Assembly: GCA_018053185.1 (NCBI GenBank)
Contig: JAGPLX010000015.1
Location: 8,515-50,052 of the forward strand
Source: Syntrophobacteraceae bacterium
Lineage (GTDB): Bacteria > Desulfobacterota > Syntrophobacteria > Syntrophobacterales > Syntrophobacteraceae
Direction of reading: 5' to 3'
DNA: 41,538 nucleotides
A model generated the notes under the pieces. It did not search any database and was not told where the DNA came from. It worked only from the letters and a program-made list of their open reading frames with translations. The first letter of the stretch is position 1. Each line of letters opens with the position of its first letter. Positions 8,298 to 17,660 of this stretch are shown here, piece after piece. A program made the position numbers and the translations under genes.

Positions 8298-10484
8298 CTA
8301 GCTGCAGCGCGAAAAACCGCAGGCGCGGCAGACGATACATCCCCCTTCGTGTTCCACGAATGCGCCGCAGTCGGGGCAGGCTCCCATGAGATCCGAGTTC
8401 TGCTCGACGGTTGTCTGTACCTGGTGATTGAGTACCTTGGCGATGGCGTCCGAGCAGGAAACCACCTGCTCTCCGTTTTGCCAGGTGGGGGAGGGACACC
8501 GTATTCCCATGATCTGACGGATGATGGATTCCACCTTGACCCCCGAGCGAAGGGCCAGGGAGATGAGTCGCCCTGTGGCTTCGATCTGGGAGTAGGCACA
8601 TCCTCCTGCTTTTCCCATCTGGGCGAACACTTCGCAAAACCCGTACTCATCACGGTTGATGGTGACGTAGAGCTTTCCGCATCCCGTGTTGATGCGTTCG
8701 GTGACCCCCACGGTTTTGTCTGGGCGTGGGCGTGGTTCGACCTGGGGGTACTTGGGTTTACGCTGGATGTTGAGCACCTGCACGTCCCGGCTGCCGTCCC
8801 GATAGATGGTCAATCCTTTGCATCCCAGCTTGTAGGCGCTGATATATGCGTTGCGCACATCCTCCTCTGTGGCGGTGAACGGGAAATTGATCGTCTTGCT
8901 CACAGCGTTGTCCGTGAATTTCTGGAAAGCGGCCTGAATGCGGATGTGCCATTCAGGGGTCACATCATGGGAGATGACGAAGCGCTGACGAACCTCTTCG
9001 GGAATTTCCTTGAAATTCTGAATACTTCCACGTTCAGCAACGCGCTTCATGAGCTCTTCCGAATAGAATCCCCCTTGTCTGGCTGCCGCCTGGAAGGCGG
9101 GGTGCACCTCGATGAGCTCCTGGTTGTCCAGCACTTTGCGAACGAAGCTGATGGCAAAGATGGGTTCGATCCCGCTGGAACAGCCCGCAATGATGCTGAT
9201 GGTTCCCGTGGGGGCGATGGTGGTGGTGGTGGCGTTTCGCATGAACGGAGTCTCGGGAGTGTCGTAAAGGGATCCTGCATAGTTGGGGAAATTCCCCCTC
9301 CTCTGGGCGAGAAAAGCGGAGGCCGCTTTGGACTCCTTTTGAATGAAGTTCATGATCTTTTCTGCCATGAGGACGGCTTCCTCGGAGTTATATGGAATTC
9401 CCAAGGCAATGAGCATGTCGGCAAACCCCATGACTCCCAGGCCGATTTTCCGGTTGGCAAAAGTCAATTCCTGAATTTTGGGGAGAGGGTAACGGTTGAC
9501 GTCGATGACATTGTCCAGGAAATGGACGGCATCCCAGACGACTTCCTTGAGATGTCCGTAGTCGATGGAGCCGTCCCGGCACATGTTTGCGAGGTTGATG
9601 GACCCGAGGTTGCAGGATTCGTACGGCAGAAGCGGCTGTTCCCCGCAGGGATTGGTGCTCTCGATCCGGCCGACGTTGGGGGTGGGATTGTCCCGGTTGA
9701 TCGCATCCAAAAAAATGATCCCGGGTTCCCCGTTCTTCCACGCAGAGTGGACGATCTGATCGAAAACCTTCCGGGCGGATAGACTTCTCACCGGCTGGCC
9801 GTCTCTCGGGTTCACAAGATCATATTCCCCGTCCTGTTCCACGGCTTCCATGAAGTGATCGGTCACCGCCACCGAAATGTTGAAGTTGGTCAGACGTTCA
9901 TTTTCTGTCTTGCAGGTTATGAAGTGCTCAATGTCCGGATGGTCCACGCGAAGGATTCCCATATTGGCGCCACGCCGGGTTCCCCCCTGCTTGATGGTTT
10001 CCGTGGCCGTATCGAAGACCGTCATGAAGGACACCGGCCCGCTGGCGACTCCATGAGTGGAGAGCACCTTGTCGCGCTCGGGACGTATACGGGAGAAGGA
10101 AAACCCTGTGCCGCCGCCGCTCTTGTGAATCATGGCCGCCTGCTTGATGGCTTCGAAAATGCTCTCGATGGAGTCTTCCACCGGGAGAACGAAGCAGGCG
10201 GAGAGCTGCCCGAGGCTTCGCCCTGCATTCATCAGAGTGGGGGAGTTGGGCATGAAGTCCAGGGAGGTCATGAGGCGGTAGAACCTGTAAGCGGTTTCCT
10301 CCACTTTCCCTTGTCCCTCATAAGCATCGTCACCTTGAGCGATGGCCCGAGACACCCGCCAGAAGAGCTCCTCGGCGGTTTCGGTTGGTTCTCCCTTTTC
10401 GTTCTTGGCAAAGTAGCGCTTTTTCAGAACGGTCAGAGCGTTCGGAGTCAGCTGCAGTATGCTTTCAGGTCTCAGTGCGGTCAT
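8298..10484 (-). CDS. nrdJ: Adenosylcobalamin-dependent (class II) ribonucleoside-diphosphate reductase
   Basis: 728 residues. It reduces ribonucleotides to deoxyribonucleotides using a thiyl radical made from adenosylcobalamin, so it works with or without oxygen. Seen: [12 protein letters not shown] (78-89), the redox cysteines Cys97 and Cys291, and NPCGEQ with the thiyl Cys280 and Glu282; then [20 protein letters not shown] at about 422-441. A TSCPD domain follows after about residue 590 ([30 protein letters not shown]), and a C-terminal zinc ribbon has CPDC and CRACGFSRC. This is the NrdJ type common in Desulfobacterota and Thermotoga. ATG 10484 has only a weak AGGG upstream. No cobalamin riboswitch or clear NrdR box was recognised in the 500-base leader region. 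Confidence 0.96.
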   Translation of the reverse strand: MTALRPESILQLTPNALTVLKKRYFAKNEKGEPTETAEELFWRVSRAIAQGDDAYEGQGKVEETAYRFYRLMTSLDFMPNSPTLMNAGRSLGQLSACFVLPVEDSIESIFEAIKQAAMIHKSGGGTGFSFSRIRPERDKVLSTHGVASGPVSFMTVFDTATETIKQGGTRRGANMGILRVDHPDIEHFITCKTENERLTNFNISVAVTDHFMEAVEQDGEYDLVNPRDGQPVRSLSARKVFDQIVHSAWKNGEPGIIFLDAINRDNPTPNVGRIESTNPCGEQPLLPYESCNLGSINLANMCRDGSIDYGHLKEVVWDAVHFLDNVIDVNRYPLPKIQELTFANRKIGLGVMGFADMLIALGIPYNSEEAVLMAEKIMNFIQKESKAASAFLAQRRGNFPNYAGSLYDTPETPFMRNATTTTIAPTGTISIIAGCSSGIEPIFAISFVRKVLDNQELIEVHPAFQAAARQGGFYSEELMKRVAERGSIQNFKEIPEEVRQRFVISHDVTPEWHIRIQAAFQKFTDNAVSKTINFPFTATEEDVRNAYISAYKLGCKGLTIYRDGSRDVQVLNIQRKPKYPQVEPRPRPDKTVGVTERINTGCGKLYVTINRDEYGFCEVFAQMGKAGGCAYSQIEATGRLISLALRSGVKVESIIRQIMGIRCPSPTWQNGEQVVSCSDAIAKVLNHQVQTTVEQNSDLMGACPDCGAFVEHEGGCIVCRACGFSRCS

Positions 10485-10982
10485 GGGTCCCTATTCCATT
10501 CGTTTCGGCAATCCGCATACTTATGGAATCCCGGTGCGGGATTTGGAGCCAACGTCGGCTTACGTCTTCATTTTAACCCCTGTTCCCTGGAAAAGAACCT
10601 TTGGTGGCATCCCCAATACTTGCCGGGTCGTGTGCCCCCTGGCAGGGTGGAAACTCGATGTCATGATAGGGAAAAGCGGTGGGAGTCAAAAGGGAAAAAA
10701 TTGCTTGGAAATCAGAAGTGTTTGGCTTAACGATAAGGAATCAATACCAAATCTGGCCGGATCTCCCGGCTCAAGAAGGTTCTCGATGGGAAGGAATCTT
10801 TGGCGCTCCCCTCTGGAAAGTAAATGGATCATGATTAAATTCATTCACATATGCTAAAGGGAAAAGTTAATATTTCACCAAAAGATGCTTTAAAAATACC
10901 CATTGCATAAATTTCGGACAAGGGGAAGCGGTCGGTTGATGCGCATCCCGATTTCGGAGAGTAGAATAAGGAGGAACAATCC
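10485..10982. other. Divergent nrdJ / dnaK intergenic region
   Basis: 498 bases without a gene. Near nrdJ two short perfect inverted repeats lie side by side: AATCCC/GGGATT around 10527-10543 and AGCC/GGCT around 10547-10560, which would fold in the nrdJ leader. Toward dnaK the sequence is AT-rich and holds the promoter candidate listed separately. No CIRCE element (TTAGCACTC/GAGTGCTAA), sigma-32 consensus or B12 box was found. Confidence 0.5.
10844..10873 (+). promoter_or_regulatory. Promoter candidate for the dnaK operon
   Basis: TTCACA (10844-10849), 18-base spacer, TAATAT (10868-10873), 110 bases before the dnaK ATG. The -35 matches sigma-70 consensus at five of six positions and the -10 at four. 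A heat-shock sigma-factor promoter was looked for and not found, so how heat induction works here is not visible. Confidence 0.4.
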
Positions 10983-12881
10983 ATGGCAAAAGCGGTAGGA
11001 ATTGATCTAGGAACTACCAACTCAGTAGTGGCCGTATGGGAAAATGGAAAGGCCACGGTCATACCCAACGCAGAGGGATCTCGTACCACACCCAGTGTGG
11101 TGGCTTACACCGAAGACGGACAGCGCTTGGTGGGCCAGGTAGCCAAGCGCCAGGCCATCCTGAACCCTCTCGGAACTCTATACTCGGTAAAGCGCTTTAT
11201 GGGCCGCAAATGGGGTGAGGTGGATGAGGAATCAAAGATCGTTTCCTATAAAGTGATTCGAGGACCCAATGATTCCGTTCGCTTCGAAGTGCGCGGAAAG
11301 ATGATTTCGCCCGAGGAAGTCTCGGCGCAGATCCTCCGCAAGCTCGTGGAGGATGCCTCGAAATATGTAGGGGAACGGATTGTCGAGGCCGTCATCACGG
11401 TTCCCGCCTATTTCAACGACGCCCAGAGGCAGGCGACCAAGGATGCCGGGGAAATCGCCGGTCTGAAAGTGCTCCGGATCATCAATGAGCCCACTGCAGC
11501 GGCGCTGGCTTACGGCCTGGAGAAAAAGAAGAACGAAACTATCCTGGTTTTCGATCTGGGTGGAGGAACCTTTGATGTTTCCATCCTGGATGTGGGGGAA
11601 GGCGTCTGTGAGGTCCGATCCACTTCGGGGGATACCCATCTGGGAGGAGATGATTTCGACAAGAGAGTGGTGGACTGGCTTGCCGAGGAGTTTAAGAAGG
11701 AGACGGGCATCGATGTGAGAAATGACCGCCAGGCGCTGCAGCGTTTGTACGAAGCGGCAGAAAAGGCCAAGATCGAGCTCTCCAGCGCGATGGAAACCCA
11801 GGTGAACCTGCCTTTCATCACCGCGGATGCAACGGGGCCCAAGCACCTGGTCATGAAATTGACCCGGGCCAAGTTCGAAGATCTGGTCCATGATCTGATC
11901 CAACGGTGCATGAAGCCGGTTCAGCAAGCGCTGGCGGATGCACGCTTGACCGAGAAAGACATAGATGAAGTCATCCTGGTGGGGGGGTCCACTCGAATTC
12001 CCGCGGTCCAAGAGTTGGTCAAGAAACTCACGGGTGGAAAGCAACCGAACATGAGTGTCAACCCCGATGAGGTGGTGGCCGTGGGAGCTGCTGTGCAGGC
12101 GGCGATTCTCAAAGGGGACGTGGACGAGGTGGTTTTGCTGGATGTGACTCCCCTTTCCCTAGGCGTGGAAACCCTGGGAGGGGTCATGACCCGCCTCATC
12201 GAACGCAATACGACGATTCCCGCACGTCGGGAGGAGATATTCACCACGGCTGAGGACAATCAAACAGCGGTGGAAATCGTGGTGCTCCAAGGGGAACGTG
12301 AATTGGCGCGAGACAACCGGGTTCTCGGGAGATTTCGTTTGGAGGGCATTCGCCCGGCTCCCCGTGGTGTTCCTCAGATCCAGGTGATCTTTGACATCGA
12401 CGCCAATGGAATCCTGAACGTGACGGCCCGGGATCGAGAGACGGGAGTGGAGCAGAAAGTCACCATCTCGGAATCCACCAATCTTCCCAAGACGGAAGTC
12501 GAACGGATGGTTCGAGAAGCTCAGGAGCACTCCTCCGAGGACAAGGCTCGGCGTTTGACCATCGAGGCCAGGAATCAGGCGGACAGCCTTGCTTACCAGC
12601 TGGAACGGACGCTGAAGGAACTCGGGGATAGGGTTCCCCTGCATGAAAAGGCCCGCTGTGAACAGTTGATCCAGGAAGCGCGCCAGGCGGTGAAGGACGA
12701 GAGCACGGATCGTGAACGGTATCAGAGGCTTGCCAGCGATCTCCAGCAGGCAATTCAGATGGTGACGGCGGCAAGCCAGGAGAGGACTGCGTCCGCTTCT
12801 ACCGGTCCGGAAGCCTCACGGGGCAGGGCTTCGAAGCAGGGGGGCGACGATGTGATTGACGCCGAGTTTACCGAGAAGTAA
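10983..12881 (+). CDS. dnaK: Chaperone protein DnaK (Hsp70)
   Basis: 632 residues, normal length. DnaK binds unfolded polypeptides in an ATP-controlled cycle driven by a J-domain partner and a nucleotide exchange factor. The ATPase domain starts with [17 protein letters not shown] (6-22) and has [48 protein letters not shown] and [14 protein letters not shown]. The substrate-binding part has [19 protein letters not shown] and [15 protein letters not shown]. The tail ends [11 protein letters not shown], the usual C-terminal motif. AAGGAGG precedes the ATG. It is the first gene of a chaperone run followed by cbpA, cbpM and clpB; neither grpE nor a zinc-finger DnaJ is present here. No unusual residue was noticed. 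Confidence 0.98.
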   Translation: MAKAVGIDLGTTNSVVAVWENGKATVIPNAEGSRTTPSVVAYTEDGQRLVGQVAKRQAILNPLGTLYSVKRFMGRKWGEVDEESKIVSYKVIRGPNDSVRFEVRGKMISPEEVSAQILRKLVEDASKYVGERIVEAVITVPAYFNDAQRQATKDAGEIAGLKVLRIINEPTAAALAYGLEKKKNETILVFDLGGGTFDVSILDVGEGVCEVRSTSGDTHLGGDDFDKRVVDWLAEEFKKETGIDVRNDRQALQRLYEAAEKAKIELSSAMETQVNLPFITADATGPKHLVMKLTRAKFEDLVHDLIQRCMKPVQQALADARLTEKDIDEVILVGGSTRIPAVQELVKKLTGGKQPNMSVNPDEVVAVGAAVQAAILKGDVDEVVLLDVTPLSLGVETLGGVMTRLIERNTTIPARREEIFTTAEDNQTAVEIVVLQGERELARDNRVLGRFRLEGIRPAPRGVPQIQVIFDIDANGILNVTARDRETGVEQKVTISESTNLPKTEVERMVREAQEHSSEDKARRLTIEARNQADSLAYQLERTLKELGDRVPLHEKARCEQLIQEARQAVKDESTDRERYQRLASDLQQAIQMVTAASQERTASASTGPEASRGRASKQGGDDVIDAEFTEK

Positions 12882-12950
12882 ATCATGGTTGGGGGCAAAG
12901 TAATGCCGGTGCCCTAGAATCTAAGAGGGAAGGGGTTTTGACGAAAGCCT

Positions 12951-13940
12951 ATGGCCATCAAGTTTAAGGACTATTACGAAACCTTGGGGGTTTCGCGCAC
13001 GGCTTCCCAGGAGGAAATCCAGCGGGCCTATCGGAAGCTGGCTCGAAAGTACCATCCGGACATCAACAAAGCCCCCAACGCCGAGGAAAAGTTCAAGGAA
13101 ATCAACGAAGCGTACGAGGTCCTGAAAGACCCCGAAAAGCGCTCGAAGTACGACCAGTTGGGGCCCGAGTGGCGCAGTGGTCAGGATTTCCGGCCGCCTC
13201 CCGGATGGGATTTTCACTATGACTTCGGCCAAGGCCAGGGAGGGGCGGAAAGAGGGTTCCAGTGGTCGAGTGGAACCGGCTTCAGCGACTTCTTTGAATC
13301 CCTTTTTGGGGGACAAGGTTTTCGCAGTGCCGGGGGCCGGGGTACTCGCAGTAGACCCGTTTGGAAGCAGGCCGGCTCCGACCAGGAAGCCACCGTTCGG
13401 ATTTCCCTCGAGGATGCTTTCCATGGAGCCACCAAGTCCATCACTCTCCAGGTGCAAAGTGTGACTCCCGATGGGCAATTGTCGGTGCAATCGAAGAATT
13501 ATGACGTGAAGATCCCGCCGGGAATCCTGCCCGGGCAGAAGATCCGCTTGGGAGGCCAGGGGGGAGAAGGTGTCGGGGGAGGTCCGAGGGGGGATCTTTA
13601 CCTGAAGGTCGAGATCGAGCCCCATCCAACTTACCGCCTGGAAGGAAGAAATCTTTACATGGACCTCCCCGTCGCTCCCTGGGAGGCCGTTCTCGGTGTG
13701 GAAGCCAGGCTGTCCACCCTCTCGGGAGTGGTCACAGTCAAAGTCCCGCCGGGGACCCAGAACGGCCAGAAGCTTCGGCTGCGAGGCAAAGGAATGCCCA
13801 ACCCCAGGGGAACTCCTGGGGACCTGTATGCGGTGGTGCGTGTCATGGTTCCCACCAAACCTTCGGCGCGGGAGAAGGAGCTCTTCGAAGAGCTCCGCAG
13901 GATATCCAGGTTCAATCCACGTTCCCAGCAGGAGGGATAG
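12951..13940 (+). CDS. cbpA: DnaJ-class co-chaperone of the CbpA type (no zinc finger)
   Basis: 329 residues. The J domain (about 5-70) has [20 protein letters not shown] with the essential HPD at 35-37 and [13 protein letters not shown] Gly/Phe-rich stretch follows (about 75-140). The C-terminal substrate-binding domains show [43 protein letters not shown] and [19 protein letters not shown]. The CxxCxGxG repeats of true DnaJ are absent, which makes it a type II co-chaperone like E. coli CbpA. It stimulates the DnaK ATPase and delivers substrates. It lies 69 bases after dnaK and six bases before the CbpM-like gene, whose family members bind the J domain and inhibit it. Confidence 0.93.
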   Translation: MAIKFKDYYETLGVSRTASQEEIQRAYRKLARKYHPDINKAPNAEEKFKEINEAYEVLKDPEKRSKYDQLGPEWRSGQDFRPPPGWDFHYDFGQGQGGAERGFQWSSGTGFSDFFESLFGGQGFRSAGGRGTRSRPVWKQAGSDQEATVRISLEDAFHGATKSITLQVQSVTPDGQLSVQSKNYDVKIPPGILPGQKIRLGGQGGEGVGGGPRGDLYLKVEIEPHPTYRLEGRNLYMDLPVAPWEAVLGVEARLSTLSGVVTVKVPPGTQNGQKLRLRGKGMPNPRGTPGDLYAVVRVMVPTKPSAREKELFEELRRISRFNPRSQQEG

Positions 13941-13946
13941 GCAGCC

Positions 13947-14285
13947 ATGGCAGATCGGAAATATTACATGGTTCAGGTACGGCGGCCGGATCTGGGGTTT
14001 CCCTTCCTGACGGTAAACGAAGTGGCCTTCTACAGTGGGGTGCACCCGGAATTGGTGGAGAGGTTTCTAGAGCTGGGCCTGATTGAATTCACGGAACGAG
14101 ATTGGGGCAACGAACCGCTTTTTACCGTGGACGTCGTTCCCCTCATTAGAAAGATCCTTAGACTTCGCAATGAACTGGGGGTCAACTACGCCGGGATCGG
14201 GGTCATTCTTGAGCTCATGGCTCACATCGAATCGCTGGAAGCGAGGATTCGCGAGCTGGAGGAGAGAATCCTCGGGGGTGAGTGA
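13947..14285 (+). CDS. cbpM: CbpM-type chaperone modulator (MerR-like helix-turn-helix)
   Basis: 112 residues. The N-terminal half reads [27 protein letters not shown], a MerR-like helix-turn-helix, and the second half ([20 protein letters not shown], then [19 protein letters not shown]) is a dimerisation helix with coiled-coil character. This is the pattern of CbpM, which in E. coli binds the J domain of CbpA and blocks its action on DnaK; similar proteins elsewhere are labelled HspR-like. Context supports CbpM: the gene begins six bases after cbpA with AGGAGG just upstream. An HspR-type repressor of the same operon is an alternative, but no HAIR palindrome was recognised upstream of dnaK. 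Ends 92 bases before clpB. Confidence 0.85.
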   Translation: MADRKYYMVQVRRPDLGFPFLTVNEVAFYSGVHPELVERFLELGLIEFTERDWGNEPLFTVDVVPLIRKILRLRNELGVNYAGIGVILELMAHIESLEARIRELEERILGGE

Positions 14286-14377
14286 CGAAGAAACCCGGTC
14301 GGAGAACGCCCTCGAGGGGAAACGGTTCGTGCCAGCCTAAGGTAGAAGATATAGGAAGCTTAGGAGGATTATACGAT

Positions 14378-16993
14378 ATGGATTTGAGCAAATTCACTAC
14401 TAAGTCTCAAGAGGCGGTCCAGGAGGCCCAAACCAAGGCCATTGGATACGGTCATATGGAAGTGGACGGAGAGCATCTGTTGCTGGCGCTCCTCGATCAG
14501 CCCGACGGACTCGCCTCGCGAGTGCTTCAGCGAATGGAGGTTCCCGTCGAGGGAGTTCGGGCACGCCTCGTTCAGGAACTGGAGCGGAAACCACGGGTCA
14601 GCGGGCCGGGAGTGGAACCCGGCAAGGTTTACATTTCTCAACGAGTGAGCAAACTCCTGGTTCAGGCCCAAAATGAAGCCAAGAGACTCAAGGACGAGTA
14701 TGTCTCGGTGGAACACATCCTGCTGGCCTTTGCCGATGAAGGGACCACGACGCCTGCGGGCAGGATCTTGAAGGAGTTCCAGGTGACCAAGGACCTCCTG
14801 CTGAGAACCCTGCACGAGGTGCGAGGACGTCAGCGGGTCACCAGTGCCGACCCGGAAGGCACCTACGAGGCCCTCCAAAAATACGGCCGTGATCTGGTGG
14901 AGGAGGCCCGTTCCAACAAGCTCGACCCGGTGATCGGTCGAGACTCGGAGATCCGCCGGGTGATCCGAATTCTTAGCAGAAAGACCAAGAACAACCCCGT
15001 TCTCATCGGAGATCCCGGGGTCGGAAAGACCGCCATCGTCGAAGGCTTGGCTCACCGGATCGTGCGCGGAGATGTCCCCGAGGGATTGAAGGATAAGAGC
15101 ATCTATGCCCTCGACATGGGGGCCCTGGTGGCTGGAGCCAAGTACCGAGGGGAATTCGAGGAGCGTCTCAAAGCCGTTCTCCAGGAAATCAAGGAATCCG
15201 AAGGGCGTATCATTCTATTCATTGATGAATTGCACACCATTGTGGGGGCAGGAAAAGCCGAAGGGTCCATGGATGCGGGAAATATGCTCAAGCCCATGTT
15301 GGCTCGAGGCGAACTTCACTGCATCGGGGCCACCACCCTGGATGAATATCGAAAGTACATCGAAAAGGACGCGGCCCTGGAGCGGCGATTCCAGCCGGTA
15401 TTGGTGGACCAGCCTTCTGTCGAGGACACCATCTCGATTCTGCGGGGACTCAAGGAACGCTTCGAGGTTCATCACGGAGTGAAAATCCAGGACAGCGCCC
15501 TGGTAGCTGCGGCGGTGTTGTCCAATCGGTACATTTCCGATCGGTTCCTGCCGGATAAGGCCATTGATCTAGTGGATGAAGCCTGTGCCATGATCCGGAC
15601 CGAAATCGATTCGAGGCCCGAAGAACTGGATGAAGTGTGCCGACGGGTCATGCAGTTGGAAATTGAGGAAGTAGCTCTCAAGAAGGAACGGGACCGGGGA
15701 AGCCAGGAACGGCTCGAGGCCCTCCAGAAGGAGCTGGCGGAACTGAGAGCTCGGGCGGATGCCATGACTGCCCAGTGGGAGGCGGAGAAGCAGGCCATCA
15801 AGAAAGTCCAGGCCCTGAGGGAAGAGATCGAGAAGGTCCGGCGGGAAATCGAGGTTGCTCAACGCAACTTTGATCTTCCTCGTGCAGCCGAGCTTACCCA
15901 CGGCCGATTGCCCGAGCTGGAGCGGCGACTTGCCGCGGAGGAGGAGCGACTCAGCTCCAAGCAGGGAGGGAACCGGTTGCTTCGAGAGGAGGTCACCGAA
16001 GAGGAAATTGCGGAAATTGTCTCGCGGTGGACGGGTATCCCCGTGGCCAGGCTGATGGAAGGCGAGCGAGAAAAACTCCTGAGACTGGATGAAGTTCTCC
16101 ATCGCCGCGTGGTTGGCCAGGATGAAGCCGTGAAGCTCGTGGCGGACGCGGTCATCCGGGCGCGCTCCGGCATCAAGGATCCCCGCCGTCCCATCGGTTC
16201 TTTCATCTTCCTGGGTCCCACCGGAGTGGGAAAGACCGAGTTGGCAAAGGCCCTGGCGGAAGCGCTCTTCGATACCGAAGAAAATATCATTCGGATCGAC
16301 ATGAGCGAATACATGGAAAAGCATACCGTATCCCGGCTCATCGGGGCTCCCCCTGGTTATGTGGGCTATGAGGAAGGTGGACAGCTGACCGAGGCGGTGC
16401 GGAGGAAGCCGTACAGCGTTATCCTCTTCGACGAAATCGAGAAGGCTCATCCCGACGTCTTCAACGTCCTGCTGCAGATCCTGGACGACGGGCGCCTGAC
16501 GGACGCTCACGGACGCACGGTCGACTTCAAGAACACCGTGATCATCATGACCAGCAACATCGGATCCATGCATTTGCTCGAAGGGGTCACGGATCGGGGG
16601 GAAATCCGGGAGTCCGCCCGCAAGCAGGTGCTGGCCGATCTTCGGCGAGTTTTCCGACCTGAATTCCTGAACCGGGTGGATGACGTCGTGCTGTTCAAGC
16701 CGCTCACCCTGGAAGAAATCGAACAGATCGTCGATCTTTTAACCGAGGACCTGTCCAGGAGGCTCAAAGATCGGCGGATCACCCTCGAGCTCTCCGACAA
16801 GGCTCGAGCCTTTATTGCCCGGGCCGGTTATGATCCCGTCTACGGTGCCCGGCCTTTGAAGCGATACCTGCAACATCACCTGGAAACCATGATCGGTCGA
16901 GCGCTGATTGCTGGAGATATCCCGGAGGGGAGCACCATCCTTGTGGACGAAGAGAACGGACAACTAAAGGTGACCCACACACCGGGGAAATGA
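14378..16993 (+). CDS. clpB: ATP-dependent disaggregase ClpB
   Basis: 871 residues. ClpB (Hsp104) is a hexameric AAA+ unfoldase that rescues aggregated proteins together with DnaK. The N-domain (1-145) starts [14 protein letters not shown] and includes [16 protein letters not shown]-1 has Walker A GDPGVGKT (211-218) and Walker [17 protein letters not shown] coiled-coil middle domain (about 405-530) with [20 protein letters not shown] sits where ClpB differs from ClpA and ClpC. AAA-2 has [19 protein letters not shown] and [20 protein letters not shown]. The longer frame begins at GTG 14282, but ATG 14378 with AGGAGG at 14362-14367 gives the family N-terminus. It closes the dnaK-cbpA-cbpM-clpB run, which puts the refolding team in one transcription unit. 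Confidence 0.97.
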   Translation: MDLSKFTTKSQEAVQEAQTKAIGYGHMEVDGEHLLLALLDQPDGLASRVLQRMEVPVEGVRARLVQELERKPRVSGPGVEPGKVYISQRVSKLLVQAQNEAKRLKDEYVSVEHILLAFADEGTTTPAGRILKEFQVTKDLLLRTLHEVRGRQRVTSADPEGTYEALQKYGRDLVEEARSNKLDPVIGRDSEIRRVIRILSRKTKNNPVLIGDPGVGKTAIVEGLAHRIVRGDVPEGLKDKSIYALDMGALVAGAKYRGEFEERLKAVLQEIKESEGRIILFIDELHTIVGAGKAEGSMDAGNMLKPMLARGELHCIGATTLDEYRKYIEKDAALERRFQPVLVDQPSVEDTISILRGLKERFEVHHGVKIQDSALVAAAVLSNRYISDRFLPDKAIDLVDEACAMIRTEIDSRPEELDEVCRRVMQLEIEEVALKKERDRGSQERLEALQKELAELRARADAMTAQWEAEKQAIKKVQALREEIEKVRREIEVAQRNFDLPRAAELTHGRLPELERRLAAEEERLSSKQGGNRLLREEVTEEEIAEIVSRWTGIPVARLMEGEREKLLRLDEVLHRRVVGQDEAVKLVADAVIRARSGIKDPRRPIGSFIFLGPTGVGKTELAKALAEALFDTEENIIRIDMSEYMEKHTVSRLIGAPPGYVGYEEGGQLTEAVRRKPYSVILFDEIEKAHPDVFNVLLQILDDGRLTDAHGRTVDFKNTVIIMTSNIGSMHLLEGVTDRGEIRESARKQVLADLRRVFRPEFLNRVDDVVLFKPLTLEEIEQIVDLLTEDLSRRLKDRRITLELSDKARAFIARAGYDPVYGARPLKRYLQHHLETMIGRALIAGDIPEGSTILVDEENGQLKVTHTPGK

Positions 16994-17301
16994 TTTCGGT
17001 AAAACGGGGAGTGAAGGGGTGGGAAGCTGCTGAATCCGCATGACACAGTGATACCCTGTCACCCGGATCACACGATTCCCTCACCTTCTCTCCGGGGGTG
17101 GGTTCCGGGCACGATGAGAGATCTCAAATACTTGTAGACAGGTACGGACCCCGAGGGAAGGGCCCGGGGGATAGGTAGTGAATTCGTGAGAAAAACGAAG
17201 GAAAAGGAACTTTGATCTAGGCAAAGATGGATATTAACGATCAATATTGCAATAGCTTATTGAATTTACTGTAAAATACTTTAAAAGACTTCTTTCTTGC
17301 C

Positions 17302-17314
17302 AATCAAGGGGTTA
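17302..17314 (+). promoter_or_regulatory. IHF-consensus binding site
   Basis: AATCAAGGGGTTA matches the integration host factor consensus WATCAANNNNTTR at every specified position and lies directly beside the AT-rich patch. The motif carries 16 bits, so a chance match within this 667-base region on either strand has a probability of about 2 percent if bases were equally frequent. ihfA is encoded 1.8 kb downstream. Confidence 0.4.
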
Positions 17315-17415
17315 GGCAGGGGGGAAGGTTAACACCCGTTCATTCCAGCCAAAATTTTCCTGAGGATCACCTCCAAGGATCTTCTGAAGAACTTGTAAGA
17401 TCGCCTTTGACCTCC

Positions 17416-17470
17416 CCTCGTTTTCTCGCTAAGAAGGGAACCCTCATCGGGGGGATTGCGAGAAAAGAGG
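17416..17470. repeat. Long imperfect inverted repeat in the dnaA-like leader
   Basis: Left arm 17416-17429 (CCTCGTTTTCTCGC) pairs with right arm 17458-17470 (GCGAGAAAAGAGG) over 13 base pairs with a single bulged G. The 28-base loop contains a smaller GGGAACCC fold. There is no T-run after the right arm, so it is not an ordinary terminator. It could be an mRNA leader structure or a protein-binding palindrome. Confidence 0.6.
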
Positions 17471-17660
17471 CTGTCGAACTGCATCCGACCTTATCCATCC
17501 CAACAATTCATATAATGCTGTCCGCACCTCAAAGTTGATGTCGTGCCGGGGAGTCCCCACAGGTGAGCTCCCGGGACTGAGACGGGGGAGGCCCATTTCA
17601 TCGGGGAGAAGCGACCGGGCGGAACGGCTTTGACCTGGCCGGTACGGGCAAGGGAGCGGC

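Larger units (their letters stand above)
16994..17660. other. Long non-coding region before the DnaA paralogue
   Basis: 667 bases with no convincing gene on either strand. From left to right: an unremarkable GC-rich part; an AT-rich patch at about 17215-17295 with promoter-like sequence (TTGCAA at 17247-17252 and TAAAAT at 17272-17277, spacer 19, or TGTAAA at 17270-17275, spacer 17); an IHF-consensus site; a long imperfect inverted repeat; and a GC-rich part with several short hairpins (GGGGAGTCCCC at about 17548-17558). One weak DnaA-box-like TTATCCATC lies near 17491-17499. If transcription starts in the AT-rich patch, the DnaA-like gene has a structured leader of roughly 370 bases. Confidence 0.5.

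Noticed and set aside
10500-10700. Possible cobalamin riboswitch upstream of nrdJ (phrases like AGGGAAAAGCGGTG and CGGTGCGGGAT)
   Set aside because: The phrases lie on the plus strand, facing away from nrdJ, and the conserved GCCCGCAACTG-like core and B12 box are missing.
10741-10982. CIRCE element or sigma-32 promoter before dnaK
   Set aside because: No TTAGCACTC/GAGTGCTAA pair; CCCATTG near 10909 has no matching CTTGAAA at the right distance.
14282-14377. Longer ClpB starting at GTG 14282
   Set aside because: The extra 32 residues do not resemble ClpB, while ATG 14378 has AGGAGG upstream and the family N-terminus.
16994-17660. Chromosomal replication origin
   Set aside because: Only one weak DnaA-box-like sequence (TTATCCATC) was found; no cluster of boxes, and the neighbouring genes are not the usual oriC set.
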